A stretch of DNA of 64,000 nucleotides from positions 24,873 through 88,872 of the forward strand of contig NZ_CAJURR010000005.1 in the NCBI RefSeq assembly GCF_910589175.1. Reading direction: 5' to 3'. Of this stretch, positions 43,962 to 53,928 are shown in pieces (position 1 is the first letter of the stretch; each line of letters opens with the position of its first letter). The translations under genes were made by a program, and so were the position numbers. A model generated the notes under the pieces. The model saw only the letters and a list, made by a program, of their open reading frames with translations. It was not told the DNA's origin and did no database searches. Source of the DNA: an uncultured Lactobacillus sp. GTDB taxonomy: Bacteria; Bacillota; Bacilli; Lactobacillales; Lactobacillaceae.

Positions 43962-44335
43962 ATCCATATGAAGAATTGTTTGAAACTGTAATTGAATATT
44001 GTAAAAAGACAGGATATTCCACTTTCGATTATTTACCAGACGAGAGTCAAGGATATCCTTTTATTATGGTCGGAGATCAAATTAATAATGATATCTATGC
44101 TAAGGATTTTGTTACTGGGACTAGTAATTTAACTATTCATGTTTTTGCTGAATACAATTATCGATCTGAAGTGGCTACTATTATGGAGCAAATTCAGCAA
44201 TTAATCCCGAAATTCATTACTACTAATCATTATTTGTTTGGACTGATAGGTAGTTCATCAAATATTTTGGGTGAAACTGCTAATAATATTCAATTGCAGC
44301 ATGGACGATTAATTTTAGATTTTAATTTGAGATAG
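43958..44335 (+). CDS. Tail terminator / minor capsid protein
   Basis: 125 aa, overlapping the previous stop (ATGA). LFETVIEYCKKTGYSTFDYLPDE and the beta-rich remainder fit the tail-terminator slot (SPP1 gp17-like). Call based on order. Confidence 0.72.
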   Translation: MNPYEELFETVIEYCKKTGYSTFDYLPDESQGYPFIMVGDQINNDIYAKDFVTGTSNLTIHVFAEYNYRSEVATIMEQIQQLIPKFITTNHYLFGLIGSSSNILGETANNIQLQHGRLILDFNLR

Positions 44336-44348
44336 AAAGGAAAATAAT

Positions 44349-44918
44349 ATGCAAAAAGCATTAAGTGGAACTCGCAAAGTTCTAATGTTTAAATTGGCCA
44401 AAGATAGAGATAAGAAAAATGCTACTCGTTTGGCATTAGAAACTACACATACTATTAAGGAAGCTGGGAAAGTTGCTACTACTGAAACTAAAGATGGTAC
44501 AGTTAACAATCCTGGCGAAATTACTACAACTATTGATATTGAAGCTCTAGCTTCTGATTCTCCAACTTATCGTTTATTACATTATGCTGCAAAGCATAGT
44601 GAATTAGTAGATTGCTGGGAAATCAACTTTGATAAACCATCACCAGATAGTAAAGGTAAATATTTAGCTCAATATGGTTCTGGATATCTCTCAAGTTGGG
44701 AAACTCCTGATAAGGTGGGAGACAACGAAACAATTAAAACTACATTGAATGTTGATGGTAAGTTAGTCAGTGGGTATGCAACTGTTAGTGATGAAGATGT
44801 GGCTACTGCTAATAACTTCTTCCGTGATACCACCGCAAGTGCTACCGAAGAAAAGGGTCTAGATGAATACAGTCAAATCTATCCTGAAGATACAAATAAA
44901 CCTGCGAGTAACAACTAA
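44349..44918 (+). CDS. Major tail (tube) protein, TP901-1 family
   Basis: 189 aa. KDGTVNNPGEITTTIDIEAL and YGSGYLSSWETPDK are typical for tail tube proteins of this family. After the stop, the +1 frame stays open through a Ser/Thr/Asn-rich tail and ends exactly at the next ATG (TAATG, 44974-44978), which suggests a frameshifted longer form. Confidence 0.88.
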   Translation: MQKALSGTRKVLMFKLAKDRDKKNATRLALETTHTIKEAGKVATTETKDGTVNNPGEITTTIDIEALASDSPTYRLLHYAAKHSELVDCWEINFDKPSPDSKGKYLAQYGSGYLSSWETPDKVGDNETIKTTLNVDGKLVSGYATVSDEDVATANNFFRDTTASATEEKGLDEYSQIYPEDTNKPASNN

Positions 44919-44976
44919 TTCAACTGTAACAAACGTAATTAGCTCTAATACTAATAATGAAAGTGAGACGCATTAA
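44901..44976 (+). promoter_or_regulatory. Possible +1 recoding region at the tail tube gene end
   Basis: Zero frame CCT GCG AGT AAC AAC TAA. A +1 slip at CCT (44901) continues with about 23 codons rich in Thr, Asn, Ser to TAA at 44974-44976, which overlaps the next gene's ATG. Reminiscent of +1 frameshifting in the tail gene of Listeria phage PSA. Confidence 0.4.
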
Positions 44977-45356
44977 TGAAAAAGATTAATTTAAACGGTA
45001 AGACCTACAATTTGGAACTAACTTTAAACAACTTACGTGATTTTGGTTTTGTACCCAATAAAATTGGTGAAAATTCTGAAATTTTAAGTAATATTGTGGC
45101 TGGTCTAAATCTGGGAGATGCTTTTACTTTAATTGATGTTTTGACTAAGCTATTAAAACGCTACAACATCAAAGAAAAAGACATCGAAAAAGCAGTTATT
45201 CGTGATAAGAATAGTGGAGATCTATATAAAGTATTAATCGATTTTTTCAAGACAGAACCACTTACCAAACGGATGATGAAGACTATCAATCCATTGATTA
45301 CAGAAGCATTCGACAAGATCAAAAATCCAATGGAGAAACTAGCAAATCAAGAATAA
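44976..45356 (+). CDS. Tail assembly chaperone, G form
   Basis: 126 aa, analog of lambda gpG. LNGKTYNLELTLNNLRDFGFVPN and YKVLIDFFKTEPLTKRM are typical of the short chaperone in lactobacillar phages. A -1 frameshift near its end should yield the GT fusion. Confidence 0.85.
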   Translation: MKKINLNGKTYNLELTLNNLRDFGFVPNKIGENSEILSNIVAGLNLGDAFTLIDVLTKLLKRYNIKEKDIEKAVIRDKNSGDLYKVLIDFFKTEPLTKRMMKTINPLITEAFDKIKNPMEKLANQE

Positions 45357-45721
45357 CTTTTGATGAAATCATCATTACAATGATGCAGTATTATCCTACT
45401 TTTACTCGTGAAGAAATAGGAAATATGACTCTGACTGAATGGAAACAAAGACTAAAGGCTCACCGCTATGCATATATTGAAGCGGAGAGTCTTTTTTATC
45501 AGATTCCATTTATTCAGCAACTAACAACTATTACTGATAAAGATGGATATTACAAATATAGATCATTAAAAGAAATTGGAATTGATTTAGAGCGGCAAAA
45601 ATCGGCAATTAGTGGTAAGTCTCAAAAGAAGGTTAATAAATATCTTCAATTGCAACAAAGAGCAGAAAGAGCACGCCAATTAGCTAAGAAACAAATAGCA
45701 AAACGGAAAGGAGGTAACTGA
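45320..45721 (+). CDS. Tail assembly chaperone, T part of GT fusion (via -1 frameshift)
   Basis: The T frame has no good start of its own before 45380; it is open upstream through codons reading K-S-N-G-E-T-S-K-S-R-I-T-F-D-E, so the natural product is a fusion made by -1 slippage, best at C AAA AAT (45320-45326). Sequence MMQYYPTFTREEIGNMTL and a very basic C-terminus fit gpT. Ends TGATG with the tape-measure start. Confidence 0.75.
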   Translation, partial: QKSNGETSKSRITFDEIIITMMQYYPTFTREEIGNMTLTEWKQRLKAHRYAYIEAESLFYQIPFIQQLTTITDKDGYYKYRSLKEIGIDLERQKSAISGKSQKKVNKYLQLQQRAERARQLAKKQIAKRKGGN

Positions 45722-48700
45722 TGTCTGATAGTTATGGTGTTACTGCAACGTTTAGTGCTAGGGATAATATATCTAGTGCTATTGCTCAAATGAGATCACG
45801 TATCCGAGGAATGTCTGAAGATACAAACCAGGTTACGGCGAGTCTAGGTGAGATGGCCAAAGGTACAGCAGTATTCTCTTTAATTTCTAAGGGAATAGGA
45901 GAAATGACTAGCTCCTTAGATGGGGCGATCTCACGGTTTGATACCCTACAAAATTTTCCAAGAATTATGAAAATAATGGGGTCACCAATTAAAGAGAGTA
46001 CCTCAGCAATTAACATGCTGAAAAAAGGTGTTGATGGCTTGCCGACGGCATTAGACACAGTTGCCTCTACTACTGAAAAACTTTATCCGGCTGTCGGAAA
46101 TAACGTAAATAAAGCTGCTAAATCTACTTTAGCATTGAATGATGCCTTTATTGCATCAGGGGCTAGTGCTGAAGACGCAAGTCGTGGTTTAATCCAATAT
46201 ACTCAAATGCTTTCTACCGGAAAAGTAGATATGATGTCATGGAGATCCCTTGAAGAAACTATGCCTTATGCTTTGCAAAAAGTAGCTAAATCATTCGGTA
46301 TTGCATCTGGTTCAATGCAAGATTTGTATTCTAAAGTACAATCTGGTCAGATTTCAATGAAACAATTAAATGATCGTTTTATTGAGCTCGATCAAGGTGC
46401 AACTGGTTTTCATGAAGCAGCATTGAATGCTACTGCGGGTATTGGTACAGCAGTAGCCAATATGAAGAACCGTGTCAAGGCCGGATTAGCGGATATCATT
46501 GAAGATATTGATAATACGATAAAAAAGGCAACTGGTGTAGATCTTGCAGGTTGGATTAACAAGAGTTCTTCAAAAATTAAAGAAAATCTTGATGCATTAG
46601 GCAATCAAATTAAAGGATCAGTAGCCACAATTAGAAATATTTTTAATATTTTACGTGATGCTATTATGCAGATTTTTCCAGCATGGAAATCAGCAATTGA
46701 GAGTGTGGTTCAATCCTATGGCTTACTGTATGCGCAAAACGATAAAGCCGCGGCTTTAAATACATTTCGAGCAATAGTTCAGCAGATAACACAGGCTCTA
46801 GTAGGATTAGCTAACTTTATTCAGCAAAATAGTACTAAAGTAGCCGCTTTAATTCCAATAGTATTACGTGCAACTACTGCATTTTTAGCATTTAAAACTG
46901 CAATAAATATTTCTAATACTATTGCTCAACCTTTCTTAGGTTTAGCTGGTGGAATCAGTACTGCTACAGCTCGTTTAACTCAATTCTTTGGGATTGGTAC
47001 TCAATTTCAAACTTTTGGCGCTCGTATACTTTCGGTGTCTAATAATATCAAGACAATGGGGCCAGCTGGTGAAACGGCAAAGAATGCTATTAGCGAGGCA
47101 GTTGCAATTATTGATAAATTAGGAACTAAAAGTAATGCATCAACTACTGCAATAAATAAGGCAAGAAATGCTATTTCTTTATTGGGAAAGCAAGATCAGA
47201 CAACTGCTAGGGAGCTTTCAAATCTTTTAACTAAGATTGAAGAAAGTAGTACTAGATCTACTGAATCTATTAGCGGAATAAATGCTTTAAGTAATTCATT
47301 AAATCCTTTGAGAAATCGTTTAAATCTTGTCAAAGAAGAATTCAATAAATTAGGTCCGAATGTCGAAAAATCGACCGCACAAGTTAGAAATATAGGACCT
47401 AGTTTTCTAAGTGCAGGAAGTTCAATGCAAATGGCTGCTAGAACCGTTGTCTCTAGGATAGTTTCCATTTTTAAAACAATGGGAACTAGAATTAAAGTTT
47501 CATTTTCTTCTCTAAGATCAATTGGACCTATGTTGCTTTCCGTTTTTCAAAATCCTATTGCTGCAATTACTAGCGGATTAGGCAGAGTTTTGGGTGTTGC
47601 ACGAACATTTGGCGCTTCGCTTACTGTAGCACTAGGCCCAGTTGGAATCGTACTTGCTGCAATAACTGCCGCAGTTGTGGCTTTTACTGTGATGTGGAAA
47701 AACAACTTTATGAATATTCGTGGAGTTGTTTCAAGCTTTGTTTCAGGTATTAGTCAAAGTTTTTCAAGTATGCAAAGTACAGTTAGCCCGATAATTAATG
47801 CCTTAAAAGTAGTATTAGAAGCTCTGAAACCAGTTTTGCAAGGAATTGCAGTAATTATTGGTGGTGCTTTAATGGCTGCACTATCAGCAGTCATGTTGGT
47901 AGTCGCTGGTGCGATTGATACTATTAGAACTGTAATCACAGGTATCTCCACAATTGTTATTGCAATTAAAGCTTTAATTACCGCTATTGCAAAAGGTGGA
48001 GAGGCTATCGGAAAGTTCTTTAAAGGCGACTTTAAGGGCGCCGCTGAAAGTGCTAAAGGATCAGTAGGTGCTATTAAAGATGGAATTTCTGATATTGGTA
48101 AGCAATGGCAGAACTTAGCTAATAATAGTGCCACTGCTAAAACCGTTAATGCTTTAAAGCAAGTTGGTAAATCAACAGATGATGATGCAGAAAAAGCAAA
48201 AGATTTTCAAAAGGCGTGGTCTGAAGCCTCTAAATCTATGCAATATGATAATAAGGCCAATAAAGAAAGTTTTGAACAAGTTGGCGAGTCAATGAAATCT
48301 GCTTTTGGTTCAGATGATGGAATGAAAGGATATGTTTCAACCAGCGAAACTTTATTAAAATCATGGAGTTCTAAACAGCAAGAGATTCAAAAGAAATCCA
48401 GTGCCTTAATGGAGCAAGCAACAAAAGAAAGCGGAGAAAATCAGCGGAAGTTACGAGCTGCTGCTATTAATGAAATGCTAAGCGACCAATCTAAGGGCGC
48501 TGGTCAAATGCAGCAAATTATGAATGACAATAATAAAATGCTGCAATCTGGAGTTGCTTCTAATGGTCAGAAATTAACTGATGAGCAAAAGCAAGCTCTT
48601 AAAGATCAAAATGAGGCAGTTGCACAAGCTTTAATTGATCAATCCAATATGGAATTAAGAGCTTTTAGACTTAAAATTGATAATCATGAAAAATGGACTA

Positions 48701-50355
48701 AAGAAGATACTACTAGGCAAATTGCTGCAATAAAGCAACAAAATAATGCTTTATATTCAGAGCATGAAGCTAATGCTCAACGAGAAAAAGATCTAGAACA
48801 AAAGTTGGCCAATGCTAAAACTGAGACAGAAAAGAATGGCTATCAAATGCAATTAGATGCTTTAAAACAAAGCGATCAGAAGAAATTGCAAGAGATTGAC
48901 AGTAACAACACTCAGATCATTGAGTCAATGGCTCGTTCTGGTCAACTAACTCATAAGACTTTTACACAAGCTTTAAACAAAATGAAAATTAGTACCACTC
49001 AAGGCTTAGAAGAAATGTTGAGTGAAATTAATCAACATTCAGCTACAATGTGGGAACGTATGCAGGTAATGGCTCAATACTTTGGAACAGCTGGTAAACA
49101 AGGAACACAAAACTTCTTAAATGCTGTAGCTTCTGGAGATTTAGAAAAAGCTGGTAACTTAATGAATAATCAAGTTATGAAGGATTTGGGTAAATTACCA
49201 GCAAAAATGTTTAAAGGTGGTAGTGATGGAAAGCGGAGCTTTTTGGATGCTATTAAGCGAGGAAACTATGAAGCTGCCGGAGAAAACATTAGTGATAAAG
49301 TTGATAAAGGCTTATCTAAGCGTAAAGGTGGCGGAAAAGGAAAAGGCGCTAATGATGAAGGAACCAAGAGAGCAAAAGAAATCTCTAATGGATTAAGTTC
49401 TCAAGCTCCTAATGTTCAAAAATCTGCTAAAAAAGTTTCTGATGCAGCCGATAAAGGGTTAAAGGCTAATACTGCTAAAGCTAAGTCGGAAGGTAAAAAA
49501 AATGCTACAGCATATTCGTCTGGTGTTAAATCGGGTAAAGGTTCCGTATCATCTGCATCTAAAGAATTGCCAAAAGCAGCAGCTAGTGGAGCGAAGTCAT
49601 CAACTGGATCAATTAAGTCTGCAGGTAAATCAGTTTCAAATAGTTATGCGTCTGGAGTTAGAAGCGGTAAAGAATCCGCTCATTCAGCCGGCGCTTCATT
49701 AGGATCAAGTGCAGTTAGTGGTTTAAATAGTAAAAAATTTTCAGCTAAAAGTGCTGGAACTACATTAGGAAGTTCTATGCAAAGTGGTCTTAAGTCTAAA
49801 TCTAGTGCCATGAGATCAACTGGAAAAGATTTAGGAAGTTCGGCAAATAGTGGTGCTAGAACTTATCACAGTGACATGTATTCAACTGGTAAATATTTGG
49901 CAGAAGGAATTGCAGAAGGTATTACTAGTGGCTCAGGAGCCATTAGACGAGCCGCTGAAAGTGCAGTTCAAAAAGCTGTTGCAGCAGCACGAAGAAAAGC
50001 AGATATTAATTCACCTTCTAGAGTAATGAAATTAGAAGTTGGTCAATGGCTTGCTAAAGGAATTGCTTCTGGTATTGATGAATATACAGAAGACGCTCAA
50101 AAGAGTGCGCAAGATTTGATTGGTCGAGTTCGGAGTACTTTATCTGGTGAAGCTGGTTTTATTCTAGATACTCGCAGTCAACTTAGTGTTAGTCCAAATA
50201 ATCAGTTGCTTGGTTTAATTGCAAATATTAGTAGCAAGCTTGATAGAAAGCAACAAATAGTAATGGATACTGGTGCATTAGTTGGATCAACTGCTGATGT
50301 ATATAATCAAAAATTTGGTAGTGATATTTCATTAAATGAAAGGTTTTCAAAATAA
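45721..50355 (+). CDS. Tail tape measure protein
   Basis: 1544 aa; the length sets the tail length (about 230 nm by the usual 0.15 nm per residue rule, inference). N-terminal tape-measure domain (about 60-270) with TALDTVASTTEKLYPAVGNN; hydrophobic membrane-like stretch around 635-760; long coiled coil 820-1130; Ser/Gly/Lys-rich low-complexity near 1200-1390. AAAGGAGGT precedes ATG. Confidence 0.95.
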   Translation: MSDSYGVTATFSARDNISSAIAQMRSRIRGMSEDTNQVTASLGEMAKGTAVFSLISKGIGEMTSSLDGAISRFDTLQNFPRIMKIMGSPIKESTSAINMLKKGVDGLPTALDTVASTTEKLYPAVGNNVNKAAKSTLALNDAFIASGASAEDASRGLIQYTQMLSTGKVDMMSWRSLEETMPYALQKVAKSFGIASGSMQDLYSKVQSGQISMKQLNDRFIELDQGATGFHEAALNATAGIGTAVANMKNRVKAGLADIIEDIDNTIKKATGVDLAGWINKSSSKIKENLDALGNQIKGSVATIRNIFNILRDAIMQIFPAWKSAIESVVQSYGLLYAQNDKAAALNTFRAIVQQITQALVGLANFIQQNSTKVAALIPIVLRATTAFLAFKTAINISNTIAQPFLGLAGGISTATARLTQFFGIGTQFQTFGARILSVSNNIKTMGPAGETAKNAISEAVAIIDKLGTKSNASTTAINKARNAISLLGKQDQTTARELSNLLTKIEESSTRSTESISGINALSNSLNPLRNRLNLVKEEFNKLGPNVEKSTAQVRNIGPSFLSAGSSMQMAARTVVSRIVSIFKTMGTRIKVSFSSLRSIGPMLLSVFQNPIAAITSGLGRVLGVARTFGASLTVALGPVGIVLAAITAAVVAFTVMWKNNFMNIRGVVSSFVSGISQSFSSMQSTVSPIINALKVVLEALKPVLQGIAVIIGGALMAALSAVMLVVAGAIDTIRTVITGISTIVIAIKALITAIAKGGEAIGKFFKGDFKGAAESAKGSVGAIKDGISDIGKQWQNLANNSATAKTVNALKQVGKSTDDDAEKAKDFQKAWSEASKSMQYDNKANKESFEQVGESMKSAFGSDDGMKGYVSTSETLLKSWSSKQQEIQKKSSALMEQATKESGENQRKLRAAAINEMLSDQSKGAGQMQQIMNDNNKMLQSGVASNGQKLTDEQKQALKDQNEAVAQALIDQSNMELRAFRLKIDNHEKWTKEDTTRQIAAIKQQNNALYSEHEANAQREKDLEQKLANAKTETEKNGYQMQLDALKQSDQKKLQEIDSNNTQIIESMARSGQLTHKTFTQALNKMKISTTQGLEEMLSEINQHSATMWERMQVMAQYFGTAGKQGTQNFLNAVASGDLEKAGNLMNNQVMKDLGKLPAKMFKGGSDGKRSFLDAIKRGNYEAAGENISDKVDKGLSKRKGGGKGKGANDEGTKRAKEISNGLSSQAPNVQKSAKKVSDAADKGLKANTAKAKSEGKKNATAYSSGVKSGKGSVSSASKELPKAAASGAKSSTGSIKSAGKSVSNSYASGVRSGKESAHSAGASLGSSAVSGLNSKKFSAKSAGTTLGSSMQSGLKSKSSAMRSTGKDLGSSANSGARTYHSDMYSTGKYLAEGIAEGITSGSGAIRRAAESAVQKAVAAARRKADINSPSRVMKLEVGQWLAKGIASGIDEYTEDAQKSAQDLIGRVRSTLSGEAGFILDTRSQLSVSPNNQLLGLIANISSKLDRKQQIVMDTGALVGSTADVYNQKFGSDISLNERFSK

Positions 50356-51164
50356 TGCGTGAAGATAAAATTTTTTCACAGTTTAATAGGCAATATGAGA
50401 ATGATGGCCTTTTTCATGACACAATCGAAACTTCGCCGGTTATGGTTCGTGCTCCTGATGAAGGTTTTACTTTCGCTAATTTTAATTCTTCCGACAAAGG
50501 CTGGTGGCTTACTAAGAGGGATGCACCAACGCCAAGAGAAAAAGAGATTACTTACTCAGTACCTTATTCGCAAGGTGAGGAAGACTTTTCTAATCTTGAT
50601 AACCAACGATTTTTTGAAGCCCGTGAGATTACTTACGAGCTTCTTTTAGTCGACGAGGATTACTCATACCGAAAGGCTAAGGAAAAAGAAATCAAGCGCC
50701 TAATTATGCAAGCAGCAGGATATCGAGCGCTTGAAGATACTTTTAATTCTGGATTTTGTTTTTCTGCAAAGTCAGAAAGTGTTGAGTGTTCTGACGATGA
50801 AAGTAATGGGACTTTAACAGCAACTGTTAAGTTTAAAGCGTATCCTTATGCTATTGCTAGAAGTTACGAGGGGTCTGATATCTGGGACGAGATTAATTTC
50901 GATAACTGGGAAGACCAACAAACTACTTTTGAAGTTTACGGAAATTCGATTAAAGCGGATCTTGATAATTATGGTTCAAAGCCGGTTGAGTTAAAATTCG
51001 CTGTCAGTGGAAAAGTAAAAGTTACAGGTTCTAATATCAATCTTGATTTAGACCAAGTCGGAGCAACTAAAGCTAGCGTAATGCTACCAGTCGGAGTAAC
51101 TAGTCTTACTGTTTCAGGTAGTGGCACAATTCACTTTCAATTCAAGCGAGAGGAGATGATCTAG
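50355..51164 (+). CDS. Distal tail protein (Dit)
   Basis: 269 aa, start overlaps the tape-measure stop (TAATG). ITYELLLVDEDYSYRKAKEKEIKRLI and KFKAYPYAIARSYEG match Dit/phage_tail family proteins that form the hub linking tail tube and baseplate. Confidence 0.88.
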   Translation: MREDKIFSQFNRQYENDGLFHDTIETSPVMVRAPDEGFTFANFNSSDKGWWLTKRDAPTPREKEITYSVPYSQGEEDFSNLDNQRFFEAREITYELLLVDEDYSYRKAKEKEIKRLIMQAAGYRALEDTFNSGFCFSAKSESVECSDDESNGTLTATVKFKAYPYAIARSYEGSDIWDEINFDNWEDQQTTFEVYGNSIKADLDNYGSKPVELKFAVSGKVKVTGSNINLDLDQVGATKASVMLPVGVTSLTVSGSGTIHFQFKREEMI

Positions 51165-53543
51165 GTGGGATATCGGATCGTGGCGTATGACAAGCCTACA
51201 GATAAGAACGGCTATATTGTGTATGACCAGAGCCTTCCGACAAGGAACTTAATATCTGGAAGTTTAAATCTTAAATTAACAGATATTGATGATCTTGATA
51301 TCACAGTTAATCAGAACAATCCTCTCTATGACAATGTAGAGCCATTAATTACTCACATTGAAGTTTATGAAGATGATTCCCTTATTTTTCGTGGACGTGC
51401 AATTAAACCAATTAAAGAGATGGCTTCTAATGGTGGGTTCACTCGTGAGTATATTTTTGAAGCAATTGACGCTTATCTGTTAGACAGCATACAGCGCTTT
51501 GATAATGACTCTGGGTCAAGTGCTAAGCAGTACTTACAGAAACTAATTAAGGTGCATAATGAGCAGTTGAATGATACTTATAAGCACTTTACACTTGGTA
51601 ACTGTGATTATTCAGACAGTGAAGGTATTGTTCAACATCAGATTGATTATCCAACCACTAAAGAAGCTATTACAGCCCAGCTGATTAACAAGAGTGGTGG
51701 TTATATCAAAGTACGATATGACCACGACAAGCAGACTAATTACATTGATTACACCAAAATAATAGGAGTATCGCATAAGGCTGATACTCCTATTTCTGTT
51801 GGTAAGAATATGCTATCTGCTAAGCAGACCATTGACCCTACAGGAATAATCACTAGGTTAATTCCGCTTGGTAAAGTTCAACCTGCACCTAAAACAACTC
51901 TAGGTGATGACGATACGGTTGATGAAAATGGCGTTGCTACTGGTGTAACTCATGCTGTCAATGGTGACTGGACGCAGGCAATTAAGAATGCTGCTAATGT
52001 CATGGGTGAGACTGTTAGCGATGAGTATGTAGCTAAAATTAAAAACATGATTAAAGGCGAAAGTGGTGGCTCTGAAACAGCAGTTAATGGTTGGGATGCC
52101 AATGCTAGAGCAGGTCACCCAAGTGCCGGATTATTACAGTTCACAGAAGGTACTTTTCAAAATTACATGGTTAAGCCGTTTACAACTTGGAAACAAGGGT
52201 TTGATCAATTGTGTGCGCTTTTCAATATGAATGATTGGAAGTCAGAGGTTGATAAGTGGCAAATCTATCGTTCTTGGTCTCCAAACGGCACGAAAAGAAT
52301 GGACGAAGTCAAGACAACTCACAAGGGTTCGCTTAACTCTTGGGGTTGGCCGTTTCCATCAGTTGGCGAAGGTCATTTCATGGACGCACAACTTTTTGGA
52401 GTACATGTAGGTAATGGAAGAACTAATAACTTTCACGATGGTTTAGACTTCGGCAGTATTGACCACCCTGGAAGTGAAGTACATGCAATTCACGGTGGTA
52501 CAGTAACTAGAATCGGCAATGATGGTTATATTGGCTGGTATGTAGTTACTCACTCACGAGATGGATATGACATTGTCTATCAAGAAGCTTTTTCTGGTCG
52601 TGGAAATATCAAAGTTTCGCAAGGTCAGACAATTAAAACTGGAGATGTGATTGGTATTCGTGATACTAGTCATGTTCATATAGGGGTTACAAAAAAATCT
52701 TGGTATGAGGGTTACACAAAGGGTCATTCTTTTGACCCTAATTGGGCTTGGCTAGATCCATTGAAATTGATCAAAGAAGGCGGTCAAAAAGGCGATAGTG
52801 ACAGTCATTCTAAAACTTATGAAGATGAAAGCCCACAACCTAGATTTAACATTACCAGTGTAAATGGCGGTAAGGACTATATCGAAGATGCTGATTTGAT
52901 TAGACAGTTTGGAATAATTGAAGGAACTCAGATCTTTGATGATTTGCAAGATTCAGCACAGATTAAACAAATGGGCGAGAAGTGGCTTGCTAATGAGAAG
53001 CAGCATGTCACTAAGAACTCTTTTGAAGTTTCAGCATTAGAGCTACCAGAATTTGATCGTTTTAAGGTTGGCGATTTTTATCAATTCATCAATCCGCAAG
53101 TATCTAAAACAGCTCAACTCTTGCAGGTAGTTGAAAAAAACATTGATTTTGCGCATGAACGAAATAGCAGCTTAAAGATTGCTGATGTTGCTAAGAGCTT
53201 GACCGATTATCAAATCGAAGATAGCAAGAAAATTGATGCTCGATTTAGGTCAATTCAGAAGACGCTGACTCAACAATCACTAACAATTGCTAATTTATCA
53301 TCTGGTGCAATGAGCGTTGAGAGTAGTAATAATAAGGTTAATCAAAGCATTAACCAAGTGTCTGAACAGAGTGGATTTGATGCTCGTTATCTTAAGCAAC
53401 AATTAGACAAGCACTTAAAGGATTATGCGGAAATTAAAAAGATTATTGATGATCTGCCAAACAAGTATGCGACATCTGAACAACTAAAGGTAGTAAGTGA
53501 AAAAGTAGATAAATTAGAGCAGAAGGGAGAGAGCAATGGCTAA
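51165..53543 (+). CDS. Tail-associated lysin (Tal) with transglycosylase-like and M23 domains
   Basis: 792 aa, GTG start after GAGAGGAG. The N-terminal ~270 residues are a prophage tail (endopeptidase) hub domain. Next, an SLT/lysozyme-like segment with IKGESGGSETAVNGWD and AGLLQFTEGTFQNYM (about 293-330). Then an M23 metallopeptidase (about 395-530) with NFHDGLDFGS, IHGGTV and SHVHIGV, i.e. both zinc motifs. The C-terminus is coiled coil. Probably digests cell wall during DNA entry. Confidence 0.9.
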   Translation: MGYRIVAYDKPTDKNGYIVYDQSLPTRNLISGSLNLKLTDIDDLDITVNQNNPLYDNVEPLITHIEVYEDDSLIFRGRAIKPIKEMASNGGFTREYIFEAIDAYLLDSIQRFDNDSGSSAKQYLQKLIKVHNEQLNDTYKHFTLGNCDYSDSEGIVQHQIDYPTTKEAITAQLINKSGGYIKVRYDHDKQTNYIDYTKIIGVSHKADTPISVGKNMLSAKQTIDPTGIITRLIPLGKVQPAPKTTLGDDDTVDENGVATGVTHAVNGDWTQAIKNAANVMGETVSDEYVAKIKNMIKGESGGSETAVNGWDANARAGHPSAGLLQFTEGTFQNYMVKPFTTWKQGFDQLCALFNMNDWKSEVDKWQIYRSWSPNGTKRMDEVKTTHKGSLNSWGWPFPSVGEGHFMDAQLFGVHVGNGRTNNFHDGLDFGSIDHPGSEVHAIHGGTVTRIGNDGYIGWYVVTHSRDGYDIVYQEAFSGRGNIKVSQGQTIKTGDVIGIRDTSHVHIGVTKKSWYEGYTKGHSFDPNWAWLDPLKLIKEGGQKGDSDSHSKTYEDESPQPRFNITSVNGGKDYIEDADLIRQFGIIEGTQIFDDLQDSAQIKQMGEKWLANEKQHVTKNSFEVSALELPEFDRFKVGDFYQFINPQVSKTAQLLQVVEKNIDFAHERNSSLKIADVAKSLTDYQIEDSKKIDARFRSIQKTLTQQSLTIANLSSGAMSVESSNNKVNQSINQVSEQSGFDARYLKQQLDKHLKDYAEIKKIIDDLPNKYATSEQLKVVSEKVDKLEQKGESNG

Positions 53544-53928
53544 TTATTTTGACAACAGCCACATAGATGGTAAACAGTTAACACCACAACAAATTGCAGA
53601 CGCTATACGTCATAAGAAGTTTGGTGTTGACGTTCGAGAAGCTATGGCACAGGGCTTAGAGTACTGCATGACACAAGCTCAAAAGGTGGATAAGCTTGAG
53701 AGTGATTTAAGTGATCTAAGTAAACGAGTAACAGCATTAGAAGTCTTACCTAATGAGGTTGCAGAAGTTAAACGAGGTATTGGAACGATTAACAGTGAAA
53801 TTGCCAAACTTAATCATGCCGTCTTTGGTGATGGAGCTACTGCAGTATCAATTGACAGTCCAAACGATATTAATAATGCAAAGAAAGCAAAGGGGATAAG
53901 TATAGATTATGACAATGACAAGCGTTAA
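53536..53928 (+). CDS. Minor structural protein, coiled coil, 130 aa
   Basis: Overlaps Tal by 8 bases. Starts MANYFDNSHIDGKQLTPQQI; a heptad-rich region (about 50-100) suggests a trimeric baseplate fibre or collar. Unrecognised family. Confidence 0.65.
   Translation: MANYFDNSHIDGKQLTPQQIADAIRHKKFGVDVREAMAQGLEYCMTQAQKVDKLESDLSDLSKRVTALEVLPNEVAEVKRGIGTINSEIAKLNHAVFGDGATAVSIDSPNDINNAKKAKGISIDYDNDKR

Noticed and set aside
45786-48134. Minus-strand frames within the tape-measure gene
   Set aside because: Shadow frames of a long Ala/Ser/Lys-rich gene with no ribosome-binding sites.
49380-49870. Repetitive Ser/Gly/Lys segment of the tape measure gene as a DNA repeat element
   Set aside because: The repeats are low-complexity coding sequence typical for tape-measure proteins, not mobile or CRISPR repeats.
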